From Podospora bellae-mahoneyi (taxonomy: Eukaryota; Ascomycota; Sordariomycetes; Sordariales; Podosporaceae): 64,000 bases of DNA. Each line of letters opens with the position of its first letter. The stretch's first letter is position 1. The notes beneath the pieces are model-generated. The model made no database searches. It was not told the origin of the DNA and saw nothing but the letters and a program-made list of their open reading frames with translations. The stretch spans positions 1,240,001 through 1,304,000 of the forward strand of contig NW_026946359.1 of assembly GCF_035222275.1 (NCBI RefSeq), written 5' to 3'. Positions 40,540 through 52,435 of the stretch are shown here, piece after piece. The position numbers were made by a program, and so were the translations under genes.

Positions 40540-41464
40540 GATCTGGCTGGCGTTTACCACCGATAAAACAACTCAACGGGCAGCTGCTCTCATTGAGGAT
40601 AGCACGACGGAACTTTCACTTACTCAACGATAGCAGCATCGATTATCGTATACGGCGTTATCATGGAGTTCGGGCCAGACAGGCTCATACAGACAGCCTT
40701 CTGGGATAGGGATCATGTTGTGGTTAATGGATTGGGTTGATATTGGAACTTGCATTTTCTTCTTGTGAGGAGAGACAAAACTGGTGCCGAGACTGATGGA
40801 AGGAACAACAGCACTGTCCTTACAGCTAGGTTGTCTGATATACCTTGCTGTTGAAAGATTACATGTACATACGTACCCTCGTCGCGATTGTGACAGTCTT
40901 GCCTTATTCACTGCTTGTGGTTGTTGGTAGACTGTAAGACTATTCTTTCTAAATCGATACAGCGGAGGAAATTTTTGACTTCTGAAGCTCATTCTCTCTA
41001 ATCATGAGTAATATGTTCTCAATCTCAACAATGCGACACACGACAGTCTTCCAGTCCCAGTTAGAGAGGTGGTCGTTGGTGCTGCCCCGCATTCGTTAGC
41101 ATTTACTGTAGCACCCCAACCCCTGTCCCCGGCCCCTCTTGGCACCGCTCCGCTGGCGTCAAGTGGATCCGGCTTGCACATCGCGTCCCCACTTTTTGTT
41201 TCTTCCCAGGTGCTTGCCTGACAAACAGAAATTGCTGGCGGTCCAACTTTCTCTTTGGGAGCGCGTCACGACAACATCCAATCTTTTGGAGGACGAGACA
41301 ACAACGACCTCTGACAACATCCTTCGTTCCATTGAGTCGGTCGCTTGCTTCCATCACGTAGTTATATTTCAGTTTCTTCATTGCCGCCAGCCCGGCCAAT
41401 CCTACCATCTACCGCCTCTTGGTTATTACATCTCGAGAGATTCAATCACCAAACAGCAGCAGCC
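40540..41464. other. Spacer upstream of the PWI/RS protein gene
   Basis: 925 bp. A minus-strand frame of 122 codons (40624-40992) shows no motif and is not called. The right half is the PWI gene's promoter and leader. Confidence 0.5.
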
Positions 41465-43212
41465 ATGGCGACAGGCGTCGATGCAAAGCTCCTCAAGAGC
41501 ACAAAATTCCCACCGGAATTCAACCAAAAGGTCGACATGACCAAGGTCAACCTCCAGGTTATGAAAAAGTTTGTTTTTTTTTTTTCGCGCTGTCCGTATC
41601 TCTTGTCGAACCTCGGTCTAACAAGTTGAAATCAGATGGATCGCAGGTCGCATAACCGAAATCCTTGCCAACGAAGACGATGTTGTCATTGAACTCGTGT
41701 TCAACCTTATCGAATCCAGCCGCCACCCCGATATCAAAGCTCTACAGATTCAGCTCACTGGCTTTCTCGACAAGGACACGCCCGGGTTTTGCAAGGAGAT
41801 GTGGGGGCTGCTGCTGAGTGCGCAGGATTCTCCCCAGGGCGTGCCGAAGGAGTTGCTGGAGGCCAAGAAGCTGGAGCTCTTGCAGGAAAAGAGGGAGCAG
41901 GAGGAGGCGAGGCAGAAGAGAGAGGATAGTGAGAATCAGAGGAGGGATAGCTTTCAGAGGGGGTTTGGTGGGAGGGGTGATAGAGCTGAGAGAGGGAGAG
42001 GTGCTGGGGGGCCGAGGGGAGGGGGTAGACTGGGAGGTGATTCTTGGAGAGGTCCAGGTGGGAGGGACGACAACAGAGATCGGCCTTTTGGGAGGGGCAG
42101 AGGAGGTGATGAGAGACGGTCGAGGTCGCCGCCGAGATACCGTGACCGTGGGGGAAGAGGAGGACTGAGGGGTGGCTTGAGGGATTCATATGTCCCAGGC
42201 GGACGGGGTAGTTCACCGCTCCGTCGTGGCGGAAGGGGGATGGGAGATAGGCGGGATGATAGGCGGAGAAGGTCCAGGTCGCGCTCACGGTCGCCTTCTG
42301 TGCGCTCGGCTTCGTCCCGGTCTCGGTCTAGATCTCGATCTCTCTCTCGCAGCCCTAGTGTGGATGGGAAGAGACGGTCCTATTCGCGATCGGCTAGTCC
42401 CCCTCGTCGACGCCGTCGTTCTCGCTCACCACTTCCCTACAGGGATACAGTCAAAAGACGCCGCTCCCCTGCCCGGGATGCCGACCGCCGTAGCCGGTCC
42501 CGATCAGTAGCATCCGACCGCGGCTCACCTTCCCCAAAGCGTCGCCGTTATTCTCCATCTAGCAGCCGGAGCAGAAGCAGAAGCAGAAGCAGAAGCAGAA
42601 GCAGGAGCCGCACCCGCAGCCGCTCTCGCAGTCTAACACGCAGTCCATCCAAGACCCGAAACCGGCGGTACAGTCGATCTTCTTCTTATTCTTCCGGATC
42701 CTCTCGCTACTCCCGATCTCTTAGTCGAAGCCGAAGCCGAAGCCCTCCCCCCAGGCGGTCAAGAGGTGGAAGCAGGAGTGTCTCCCCCGACATCAAGCGA
42801 CATCGGAGTAGGAGCCGCTCTCGCAGTACGGGCCGTAGCATTAGTCCTGCTAGCTCCTACGGACGACGCCGATCCCGTTCCCGCTCTCCACGTCGTCGAT
42901 CTCGTGATAGAAAACGTAGCCGCAGTGGTTCGAGGGATAGAAGAGGAGGACGAAGCAGGGCCTCTTCTGCATCTTCACAATTTTCCAAGCGGGACAGATC
43001 GGCTGATGGTTCAGGAGCTGAAGACAGACCCCCTAAAGCCCACCATGACGATGCGGCGGTGTCGAGCCAAGATCAGGTATGTTCCCTGAAGTTTCCAAGT
43101 ATTTGCAAGATATGATGGCTAACTATTGCTTATGCTACAGGAGTCCAAAATCGACACTGAGCAGCGGGAGAAGGAGCTCAAGGAGAAGATCAAGCAGATG
43201 AGATCCTCATGA
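41465..43212 (+). CDS. PWI-domain, RS-rich splicing factor (SRRM1/SRm160-like)
   Basis: Model: join(41465..41568,41636..43076,43141..43212), 538 aa, introns of 67 and 64 bp. The PWI domain spans about residues 25-115: FNQKVDMTKVNLQVMKKW then I(A)GRITEILANEDDVVIE and FCKEMWGLLLSAQDSP. A charged Glu/Gln/Lys helix, an RGG-like segment and then a very long Arg/Ser repeat follow (about 210-490), with a purine-rich AGAAGC repeat in the DNA near 42570-42600. The end is a short charged helix (DTEQREKELKEKIKQM). Family knowledge: SRm160 is a splicing co-activator linking splicing to 3'-end processing; PWI binds nucleic acid. The RS domain suggests SR-kinase control. Confidence 0.92.
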
Positions 43213-43925
43213 AGTAGTGACGTGGTTGAGGCTAACGGTGCTTGAAGCTGTTTATCACTTATTCATTCGTTCATTGAACCACATCAAAGAAAAAAAAAAG
43301 AAAAAAAAACAGGAAGGACATTAGCATGGCTTTGGGAGACTCGCGTTTCGAGGCGTTGAGGTTTGGAAGGCGGCTCTGTGAGGACTACAAACCCCCAAAA
43401 TATTGTCTTGACTTGTTTATCTGAGCATATTTTTAGTAGCCTCTGTGTGGATCGCGTAGTAAAATGATAGCTGTGGTAATATAGTGGCAAGGACGTATAC
43501 TTGAAATTTGTGTTGGGTGATGAAGTTCTGAGTGGTTCCTTCCCAGGATATAGGTACCTACCTGGTTTGCGGTGGAAAGTCACTGCCCGGATCATCACAG
43601 CTTGGGCGTTGGTGTGGTCTGATGAGAGATAATTGAAGTCGTGACTGCCTCCTATGTATCTTCCTGTGACGTGCAGAGTGGGTGGGGGGCACCTTCCCCC
43701 ACTCGAAATTACAAGTTCAAGCAGGAGGCAGAGCTTCCAAGGTTGAAAGAAGGAAAGAAGATGGGAGTTGCATGCTCTGAGATAAAAGACCAGCTCCAGG
43801 ATTGGTTGAGAAGCAACCCAATTCAATCCAAGTATCATCACTTGCTAACCGGCTTTTATAACTTCAGCATTCTTTTTGCTACAGTCCATTCTTGCTTGTC
43901 TTGACATCCTTTCGATTTACACGAT
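43213..43925. other. Spacer between the PWI gene and the small membrane ORF
   Basis: 713 bp; A-rich runs at 43290-43310 fit the 3' end of the PWI gene. Open frames on the minus strand (43284-43841) show no motif. Confidence 0.5.
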
Positions 43926-44321
43926 ATGGACTTTATGGCCTTCTGGAGGACCGTCTGGGACAGAGTGGACATCATCGTGGACATCATCAATATCGGCTTT
44001 TGGCATCCAATTCGGCCTGCAGTACTCCGTATCAAGACCGATTTGTTTGTTTTCCAAAAGTTCATCGCTCGCCGGTCCTGGCAGGCTATCAGGTGGTCCT
44101 GGAGAAGGGCCTGGGAGTGGTTCTGGGAAGTCGCGGAGGCGATCTTGACGGCTTGGTCGTACGTGTTTCTTAGTTCGACTATCGGTGTTGCCTTTTTCAG
44201 CTGTGTTATCTGTTGGATGGTATTCGGTTTTGATTTGCGGAGAGTCGTGGATTCAGTGTTGCCCCGAGCACGGCTGCTCCCCCCGCCGTCCTACACACCG
44301 TTACTCATGCCCGCACTCTAA
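43926..44321 (+). CDS. Small Trp-rich membrane protein candidate
   Basis: Open frame of 131 codons with strong preference for G/C in the third codon position over its first 100 codons, unlike the neighbouring spacer. The N-terminal half has nine Trp residues and amphipathic helices (FWRTVWDRVDIIVDIINIGFW, then RRSWQAIRWSWRRAWEWFW), followed by a single membrane span (SSTIGVAFFSCVICWMVFG). The last 25 residues are Pro-rich and less convincing, so a 3' exon may exist. I do not recognise a family. It could be a small tail-anchored or peripheral membrane protein. Confidence 0.55.
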   Translation: MDFMAFWRTVWDRVDIIVDIINIGFWHPIRPAVLRIKTDLFVFQKFIARRSWQAIRWSWRRAWEWFWEVAEAILTAWSYVFLSSTIGVAFFSCVICWMVFGFDLRRVVDSVLPRARLLPPPSYTPLLMPAL

Positions 44322-44585
44322 TTCGACCACGCACTGCAACCACTAAGGGCTTCATCCCGGTCCACTGAGGCGCCAACAAGGTAAGAGGCCCTAGACTCGG
44401 TACCGCGACATGTTCAGGCCCGAGTTCTTGACTGACGCATTTTTAGACCAGAGAGGAAACAATCACTTTGCACGCGCACCACACCCCACGTTTACGCACC
44501 CACTCACTTTACACCAATTCAACGCGCTTTTTCTGCATCTCTCGACGCGTCTTTCGTCATCATACCACCTGCTTAACAACCAGTC

Positions 44586-44795
44586 ATGGCAACGGAGAAT
44601 ACAACATCTTCGAATGGAGGAGGGGGAGGCGGAGCTGCTACACCAAAACCTGTGGGGAATAACGCGACCGCGGGGGGGCATCAGAACACACCTGTTAAGA
44701 ACGAGTCGTCTGCCGCAAATGGAGGAGGGCAGCAGTCGCAACAGTCACAGCAAGCGCAGCAGCAGCAGCAGCAGCAACAACAACAACAACAACAA

Positions 44796-44827
<32 letters not shown>

Positions 44828-45545
44828 CCAGCACCAGCAGCAACAGGCGGCGGCTGCAGCGGCGGCTGGAATCCCCTATTACGAGAAACAACGAGCGCAG
44901 CTTAAGGAGTTGTTGGCGAAGAGGAGGGCGCTGGATAAGAGACTTGTGGGTTTGACCCTTTCTTTCTGGAGTGACTGTGGGCAGGGGGCTAACGGGCATT
45001 GATGTAAACAGGCCGCTCAAGAAGAACACATTTTCCAAAAGGAGACGGAGTACCTCGAATCAACGCCGCACGGAAACATCATCATTGGGTTCGACAACTA
45101 TGCCAAGGGAGGAGGCGGCGCTGGGCAGGGACCAGGCGCTCCTTCGTCTTCTGCTGCGAGGAGAAAGGGCGGTGGTGGAGGTGGTGGTGGGATGCAAGGG
45201 GGGGTCTTGAATGATGCCAACAGGGTCTTTTCTCGTAGTTCGATTTCGTACAATCTGGCGGCACAGGCTCAGTTGGCTCAACAGCAGGCTGCCGAGGGTG
45301 TCACACCGGGTAGTACGCCAGGGCCTACGCCGATCAGTGGGAGTTTTGCTGGAGGAGACAGTTCAAAGGTTGGGACACCTACTAGTGCTGGGGGTGGGAA
45401 TGGGGGGGGGAGTAAGGCGGGGAAGAAGGGGAGCAGTAAAAGGCCAGTAGGAAGAGGGGCGGCGGGTGATGGGGACGGAGATAGTGAGACTGATTCCCGT
45501 GATGCTAAGAAAATTAGGACTGGTTTTGGGGCGGGGAGGAAGTGA
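44586..45545 (+). CDS. eaf6: Histone acetyltransferase subunit Eaf6
   Basis: Model: join(44586..44945,45012..45545), 297 aa, intron 66 bp. The Eaf6 core crosses the junction: YYEKQRAQLKELLAKRR, LDKRLAAQEEHIFQKE and TEYLESTPHGNIIIGFDNY, a coiled coil followed by the conserved GNIxxGFDxY motif. Before it is a Gly/Asn-rich start and a long Gln tract with His (about residues 48-92); after it is a Gly/Ser-rich tail ending in RDAKKIRTGFGAGRK, a likely nuclear signal. Family knowledge: Eaf6 is shared by NuA4 and NuA3 and by human MYST complexes. Much longer than yeast Eaf6 (113 aa) because of the low-complexity flanks, as is common in filamentous ascomycetes. Confidence 0.92.
44740..44850 (+). repeat. 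CAG/CAA repeat coding poly-Gln in eaf6
   Basis: Mixed CAG and CAA triplets with few interruptions, coding about 35 Gln residues plus two His. Likely variable in length between strains. Confidence 0.85.
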
Positions 45546-46561
45546 GATCACTTGAAGAAGGTGGTGATGAGCAGGGGCGGTGTTGTACCAACATGGAAGT
45601 TGTGATTTTATGGTAGGATGGATGGGAGCGAATGGCATGATACCAATGGCGTTTCTTTTTTTTCTTCTTTTTTTTCTGGCCATGAGGTATGACCTCCAGA
45701 TGCATATGGCGTTTAGACTGGCGGTGTTGACGGCATTCTTGTACGAGTAGTTTTATGGCAGTTGTCTGAACAAAACAGGATTGTATCTTGTCTGGAGGAT
45801 CAAGTTTGTGTCGGACAGACTTTTCACGGGGATTAAAGGTTGCTTTGCATATGCTGGACGGGAGGTTTCCTATCCAGCACCGGGAATAAGGGCTGGAATG
45901 TTGCAATGGGGCCCGGAAGGCTCGGATGTCGAGGTTGGGAAGATGGCGAGATGTTTTGTCTCCTGCCGGATCTGGAAGTCCTGATGCTTACACCACTGGC
46001 ATGTCGTGCCATGGTTCTTCCAACCATAGGCGGTGATTAGCGCCTTTGTGGATTGAATCTTGGACGTGAACGGGTTGCTGCTAGGGGGGATGGGGGAATG
46101 GATTTAAAGAGTGAGAAGTGCTTCTCCCGATGACATTACTCTCATCAGTCTTGAGATTTTCTTTTCATTTATCTGCCAGATTTTTTACGTCAGAGATGGG
46201 GGAAGCTCAAGACCCAAGGTGGGACGGATACAACGATGGCGATGGGAGTGGTGGTGAAGAAGCTCTAGCAGCAGCCGCAGGTCTTAGCTGTTTCTCAATG
46301 CGGGGTTGTTCAGGGGAGGGGAAGCACCTTGATGGTTGTGGTGGTGCTGGTGCTGCCCCTCACTTGGACGGCACCAACAGCACCACCGCCATTGTTGTCT
46401 TTGAGCTCAAACAATTGTTCCCCCGCAGCAGACGGCGATTATTATTATTCCCAGGAGTAGAAACGACCTTTTTCTTTGTCTGTTTTACCACCCTCTTTTT
46501 CTTGGCATTCATCATCAACCCAGCTATTGCCAGCCCGGTTTGGAGGGGTTCAGCCGGCAAC
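45546..46561. other. Spacer upstream of the dipeptidyl-peptidase gene
   Basis: 1 kb including the eaf6 3' end and the dipeptidyl-peptidase promoter/leader. The peptidase frame stays open back to 46118 with an ATG at 46196 and a hydrophobic stretch just before the chosen start; this is discussed as a finding. Confidence 0.5.
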
Positions 46562-48810
46562 ATGACCATCATGGCGACAAAGTTCACACCCGAGGTGATG
46601 CTCTCTGCCCCGCGGCGGTCGGCTGCTGTGCCGAACAGTAACGGGACGCTGGCGCTGTATACCGTGTCGTCGTACTCGTTTGGGGAGCATAAGCGCAGGT
46701 CGGAGGTTAGGGTGTTGACGATTGCGAATGGGCAGTCGAGTGTTGTTGTGGAGGGGAGTGGTGCTTCGGAGCCGAATTGGGTTGGGGAGGAGGAGTTTGT
46801 TTGGGTTGAGGGGGTTGGGGAGAAGGGGGAGACGGAGATCAAATGGGGGGATGTGAGGGGGAATAAGGGGGTGGTGAAGAGGTTTGAGGGGGGGGTTGGG
46901 AATGTGAAGGTGAGGGAGGTGGAGAGGGGGAGGAGGTGGGTTTTGGGTTTTACGGTGGTGGTTACGCCTGGGGGGGAGATATATAACCCTGTGACGGAGG
47001 AGAAGGGGTTGTCGAGTGGGAGGGTGTATGATGGGTTGTTTGTGAGGCATTGGGATGCGTGGAGTTCGGAGAATAAGAACTCGATTAGGTATGGGTTTTT
47101 GAGGAGGAAGGAGGAGGGAGGGTTTGAGATTGAGGGGTTGGTGGATGCGCTTTATGGGACGGGGTTGAGCTCGCCAGTGCCGCCGTTTGGGGGGACGGGT
47201 GACTTTGATGTTGGCCCGAAGGGGTTGGTGTTTGTGGCGAAGGATCCAAAGCTGGATCCGGCGATGTATACAAAGACTGATTTGTATTATCTGTCGCTGA
47301 AGGAGTTGGCGCAGGAGAAGCCGAAGCTGAGGTTGATTGAGACGCCGGGGTTGGAAGGGTATTCACAGAGCCCGGTGTTTTCGAATGATGGAAACAAGAT
47401 TGCGTTTACGCGGATGAGAAGCAAGCAGTATGAGAGCGATAAGACCCGTCTGCTTTTGGTCAAAGATCTCGACGAGTTGAAGGCGGAAGAGTTCTATGCC
47501 ACTGAGGACGGCGAAGGTGGCTGGGACGCCCGTCCAGATGCCATCCTCTGGTCTGCCGACGACAAGACACTCTACGTCACAGCCGAACACAGAGCTCGCA
47601 ACCTCATCTTTCAGCTTCCCTCTACCCCATGCGAAGCTGGCAAGAAGCTACCCTCTGTCATTCCGACAACCGACGGCTCTGTCAGCGATGTGCGCCTCCT
47701 CAGCACCACCGTCTCGGCCCACTCTCCTGTGGCCGGCAGGTTATTCGTAACTTCCACTTCTTTGGTGGACAACTCCTGCTACAGCATTGTCAATCCCTCT
47801 CAAAGCACGTTCCACATAGTTTCCTCCAACTCCAAGCAAGGGAAATCCTTCGGTCTCTCTCGGCTAAGCGTTGACGACATCACCTTCAAAGGTGCTGGTG
47901 ACTATGATGTCCATGCATTGGTCATGAGACCGTCCAACTTCGACTCCAAGAAGAAGTACCCCCTCTGCTTCTTGATCCACGGTGGCCCGCAAGGCGCCTG
48001 GGCTGACTCTTGGTCGACCCGCTGGAACCCAGCTGTTTTTGCCGAGCAAGGCTACGTCGTTGTCAGTCCCAACCCCACAGGCTCAACGGGATACGGCATG
48101 GCGCTACAAAACGGAATCAAGGGAGACTGGGGCGGTAAGCCATACAACGACCTAGTCAACGCCTTCGAGTACATCCAAGACAATCTGGACTATGTGGACA
48201 CTGACAGAGCGGTGGCACTGGGTGCCAGCTACGGCGGCTACATGATCAACTGGATCCAAGGCCACCCCCTCGGCCGCAAGTTCAAGGCGCTCGTCTGCCA
48301 CGATGGAGTGTTCTCCACCTCAAACCAGTGGTCAACTGAGGAGCTGTTTTTCCCCATCCACGACTTTGAGGGGACCATCTACGAGAACAAGGAGGGGTAC
48401 CAAAAGTGGGATCCGGCGAACCATTTGAACGAGTGGGCCACGCCTGAGTTGATCATCCACAGCGAGCTGGACTACCGTCTTCCTGTTACAGAGGGGCTGG
48501 CGGCGTTCAATGTCTTGCAGGCGAAGAAGGTGCCAAGTAGGTTGTTGGTGTTTCCTGATGAGAATCACGTAAGTTTTACTCTTTCACACATTCTGATAAA
48601 CGGGGGCTAACATGGAATTAGTGGGTGCTCAAACCTGAGAACTCGCTTGTTTGGCACAAGACTGTGCTGGGTTGGATTAACAAGTATTCTGGGATTGAGG
48701 ATGACGCTGGGGCGCAGGTCCAGGCTCACCAAGCCAATGTGACCAAGCGGGAGACTGAGCGGTTGGACAAGGAAACCTTTGCGAACTTGGTGAGCAAGTT
48801 GGCGTTGTGA
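46562..48810 (+). CDS. Dipeptidyl-peptidase 5-like serine peptidase (S9 family)
   Basis: Model: join(46562..48568,48622..48810), 731 aa, intron 53 bp. The start gives [20 protein letters not shown], the usual beginning of the intracellular fungal DPP5-like group. Beta-propeller half up to about residue 440, then the alpha/beta hydrolase half. The catalytic Ser556 is in GASYGGY, Asp637 in HSELDYRLP and His669 in DENHWVLKP, the last codon before the intron. Family knowledge: S9C enzymes remove dipeptides such as X-Ala from peptides. Secreted DPP5 has a signal peptide; this start gives none, but a longer in-frame start 122 codons upstream would add a hydrophobic segment. Codons in the first third are unusually G-rich. 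Confidence 0.9.
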
Positions 48811-50116
48811 GGGTGAAAGGTTGTAAACACCGGTATGACTGGCATGTTTTGCAATATGAGGAAAATTAATGAAGTGTTATATAGATGTTGATACCAGCAA
48901 GCCATTATACATAACTGTTATTAGGTACGATCTCCTGATGTGTTCTTTGTAAATGCTTGCTCTCCCAAGGCTTACCTAGCCATCAGTTGTGTCAGTATTG
49001 GACCGCTACTCACATCTAAACCACCACACCCTTGACTTAAGCACATATGGCTTAACAGATCCTATCCCTCAAATCAACCACCCCAAACCCCAAACACGCC
49101 CACCGTGAACGTCACAAACCCCACCAGACCCTAAGCTTATGCAAAGACCACACCAGCACCAAGAATAAGAAACCGCCCTTCCCTACTCTTCTTCCTTTCC
49201 TCTTTTCTTCCTTCGTCCTCCGGGGCCCTTGGTTAGTTGGCAATCTTGCAACATTTACAGAAAGGGCTGCACCTGCTCCAAGTTCCCAGTCCGAGGATGA
49301 TGGATGGTACGCTACTCAGAGACACTGCTACAATTTTTGGTCACCTGATTTGCAATTGCAAGTATTGCAAAGAAAGATGGGCACGCACTCCAACCTGGGG
49401 ATGGCATGCCACATACTCAAAGAGACTGCTACTAATCCCCCACCCCCGCTGTGATCATGGTTTTGCTGTGACATGGAAGAGGAGAAACTCATCAGTATGG
49501 GACTTGACAGCGTCTTGAGCCAGGTCTCAGTCTATCAAGTGGTATAAAACCGTCACCAGTCGTCTACCTCCCAAGTTGAAATGCATCTATGGAAGCCAAC
49601 ACTGTGAACAATTGATGAGTGAGTATCGCCCAGGTGAACAACTGAGCAAACAAGCGACAACCACCAAAGCACGAACCAGTAGAAACAACCCAAATGACCG
49701 AACTAGCATCATATTCAACCGAATATACTAGACATACCTAAGCTAAACTATTTGAAAATCATCCTCCATTCCCCAGCTCTTCTCTTCTCTCGTCGCGCGC
49801 AGCAAATGGTATCCTACACTACTGCATTCCATAACAGTTGACATAATTACTCATTGCGCTCCTTCGCCCCAAACCATGAACCGCCCGCTTTGCATCAACA
49901 AAAGGAATAATCCTGGCTTATCGAAACTTTGCCAACCACATGCCGCCATGAGTGCAAATGCTGAAAATGAGATAATCAACACAAGCGGTGCCCCCCCAAT
50001 CCTAATCCCCAACAGGGGCTTCCTTCTTCTTCTTGTCCACCTCAACCCCCCAATGACGGTTCCTTTTCTGAATGACGTAAACAGAAAAACAAAACGGGTT
50101 CCGATAACACATCTCC

Positions 50117-50153
<37 letters not shown>

Positions 50154-50449
50154 AACAACTACATTTTTTTGCCCAGCCAGAACAATGGTATCTTCCAGTT
50201 GTCTCCCTTTCCCCGATACGCCAAAACGCCCACTCGGTTCGTATTTGACGACCGTGTGAAAACATTTGTTAAGAAGAGAATATAAAAAAGAAAAGAAAAC
50301 AAAGGGAAATGAGATAGCCGTCCATGCGCCGCCGCCTTCCTAGATAATTCCGCCAAGAGGCAAATGATGTACAGTGAATAGCCGAGACCAAAAGCAAACC
50401 CAAAACACCAGGTTGAATGCTGTTTATGCTGTCAATGCCGCGCTGGACT
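48811..50449. other. Spacer between the peptidase gene and scc1
   Basis: 1.6 kb between a plus-strand gene and the 3' end of minus-strand scc1. It contains the AAC repeat listed separately and a weak 19-bp direct repeat (TACTCA-AGA-ACTGCTAC type) at about 49313 and 49413. No gene or RNA recognised. Confidence 0.5.
50118..50150. repeat. (AAC)11 microsatellite
   Basis: Eleven perfect AAC units in the 3' region of scc1, then two imperfect units. Confidence 0.9.
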
Positions 50450-52435
50450 CTAAGCCGAAACAGACACGGCAGCAGTCGTAGCCACAGCATGCCCGGGCTC
50501 GTTACCTTGATGTTGCTCACGAGCCATCTCACCACCTGCTTCCCTCTCGGCCCAGTCACCCCAGAGACCACGCTTGCCGCGCACCCGGATTGGGCCGCCA
50601 AGGGATCCCTCGGGTTGCTCGACCTTGATGGCATCCTTGGTGGCAAGGACAAGGCACTCAAAGAACATCTTGGTGGCATCGGCCTTGCTTGTCCTTCCTT
50701 CTGGCAGGAGTTCCTGGAAGACAACGGCATTCTTCTTGCGGACTTCAGCATTGGTTTCGGCCTCAGCACCGAAGAGGTCGCGCAGGATATGGACAGCATG
50801 CTTGGTGCCAATCGATACGGGCCCGCTGTCAGCGGGGTGAACGATGGGAACGCTGGTCTCATCAAAGTTGGGCATCGGGCTAGAGGCCTCGTGGCGCCTC
50901 TCCCCCTCTTCGTCGTGCTGCAGCACAGCAGTCTCATCAGCGGGAATATCGAGAACTGTGCCATCGGCTGCGATGGACTGGTTGCCAATAACGGTCCCGT
51001 CCATGTTGAAGACACTCTCGTCGGCGGGAAGTTCAAGACGGGGAGACTTGGACCTGTTTTGCTCTTCGTCCGTCTCCATGTCGGCAACGCCGCTATCGCG
51101 CTTCCGCTTGAGCTCATTTGGCCGAATCGAGCCAAGGGACAAGAGACCCTTCAGCTCGGGAGCCCACCCATCACTGCGGCCCTCAAACAAAATGTTCTGA
51201 ATAAAGCCACCATTTTTGTGGAGGTCCTCAAGACCAGTGATGTACGGGTCATGAGTGAGGAAGGACTGTGGCTTCAAGATGTTGTCGCGCTTCGCCTGCT
51301 GTTCCCTGATCTGTTGAGTAGACAGAACAGTTTGCTCATCAGGTTGGAGTAGCTTTCTCTTCTTCTGGCGCTGAGGGGCGTTGGCAATGGTGGCGGTTGG
51401 CTCGTCACTAGGCTCGTACAGATCGGTAGTCATGTGGCGGCTGTACTCCATCTCAACCTCCTTGGCAAACTCCTCATCAATGTCGGACAGCGGGGACTCC
51501 GAGATGCGGGCGCGGCTCATATCGGGGCCAGCAGCTGCGGGCATCGCAGACGCATCACCAACATTGAGCGTGACATCGTCTGGCATGGCGATATCGCCCT
51601 CATCATCCATGATGTGAACGCCATCGCCAAAGTCAAGTCCTTCCAGGGAGACGGCACGCTCGTTTCTGTCCTTGCCCAGGTCGAAGTCCATCTCGCTGAG
51701 CATGTCGTCCTCAACAGACCGGACGGGAGGCGCATCTCTGCCCATTTCCACGCTCCGGTCCAGCCTTGATCCTTCAACAATATCCTCACCAAAATCCAGT
51801 TTCAGACCGAGATCGTCATCGAAATTACCGAGTCCCATTTCCTCATCCTCATCCTGATATGTATTTTGAAGGAACTGGCTATTGTTGAAATCCTCTTGCA
51901 AATATGTATCTCGGTTCAGCGCACGAGCCTTGCGGGCCATAGAGGGCGTGGCAGTGATCGCTTCCAGTTGTGACAGGAGGAAATCCGAGCTTGGTGGTGG
52001 GAGCAAATCGAGGTTGTCGTACATTGTGATTTTATCAGGCAACATTAGAGCTTCCTTGTTCTGAATGTGCAAGTTTGTGGGAATATCATGATTGCCAGTC
52101 GAACGGAAAGCCTGCGCATGTTAGAAATCATATTGTCTCGCGCAGCTGGGATCAAAGAGCTGAACGCTTACCATTTTGATCTTGACAAGAGCTTCATTGC
52201 AGTCGTCGAGCAGGTAGCGGGCCTTGCGGCTGTAGATGCGAACGACACCTAGCAGGAGCTGGCCGGAGAGACGGAGAGCTAAGGGGGCATCGTTGGGAGC
52301 GATAATGGCGTCGACACTGTCCTGGAGATTGTGCTGCAAAATCTGGACTTTCGACACCTTGCGCTCCTGGTTGGCAGATAGCCATGCCTTGGCCAAGGGG
52401 CCGGTGGCGCTGAGAAGCGTGCCCGACCAGAACAT
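50450..52435 (-). CDS. rad21: Cohesin alpha-kleisin Scc1/Rad21
   Basis: Model: complement(join(50450..52111,52172..52435)), 641 aa, intron 60 bp. The N-terminal Smc3-binding domain reads MFWSGTLLSATGPLAKAWL, then RLSGQLLLGVVRIYSRK and YLLDDCNEALVKIKMAFR. An acidic middle follows, and the C-terminal winged helix for Smc1 reads GTKHAVHILRDLFG and ATKMFFECLVLATKDAIKVEQ. The sequence RSVEMGRD (residues 207-214) fits the separase cleavage consensus S/D-x-E-x-G-R. Family knowledge: Rad21 closes the cohesin ring and is cut at anaphase. The length and conserved ends argue for the mitotic kleisin rather than Rec8. Confidence 0.93.

Noticed and set aside
40624-40992. 122-codon minus-strand frame upstream of the PWI gene
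   Set aside because: No motif, no coding-like third-position bias, and it covers the expected 3' end of the preceding gene.
46360-47366. Long minus-strand open frames opposite the dipeptidyl-peptidase gene
   Set aside because: They are shadows of the plus-strand gene's G-rich codons; the Pro/His-rich products have no motif.
50416-51352. 311-codon plus-strand open frame opposite rad21
   Set aside because: Antisense shadow of the conserved kleisin C-terminal half.
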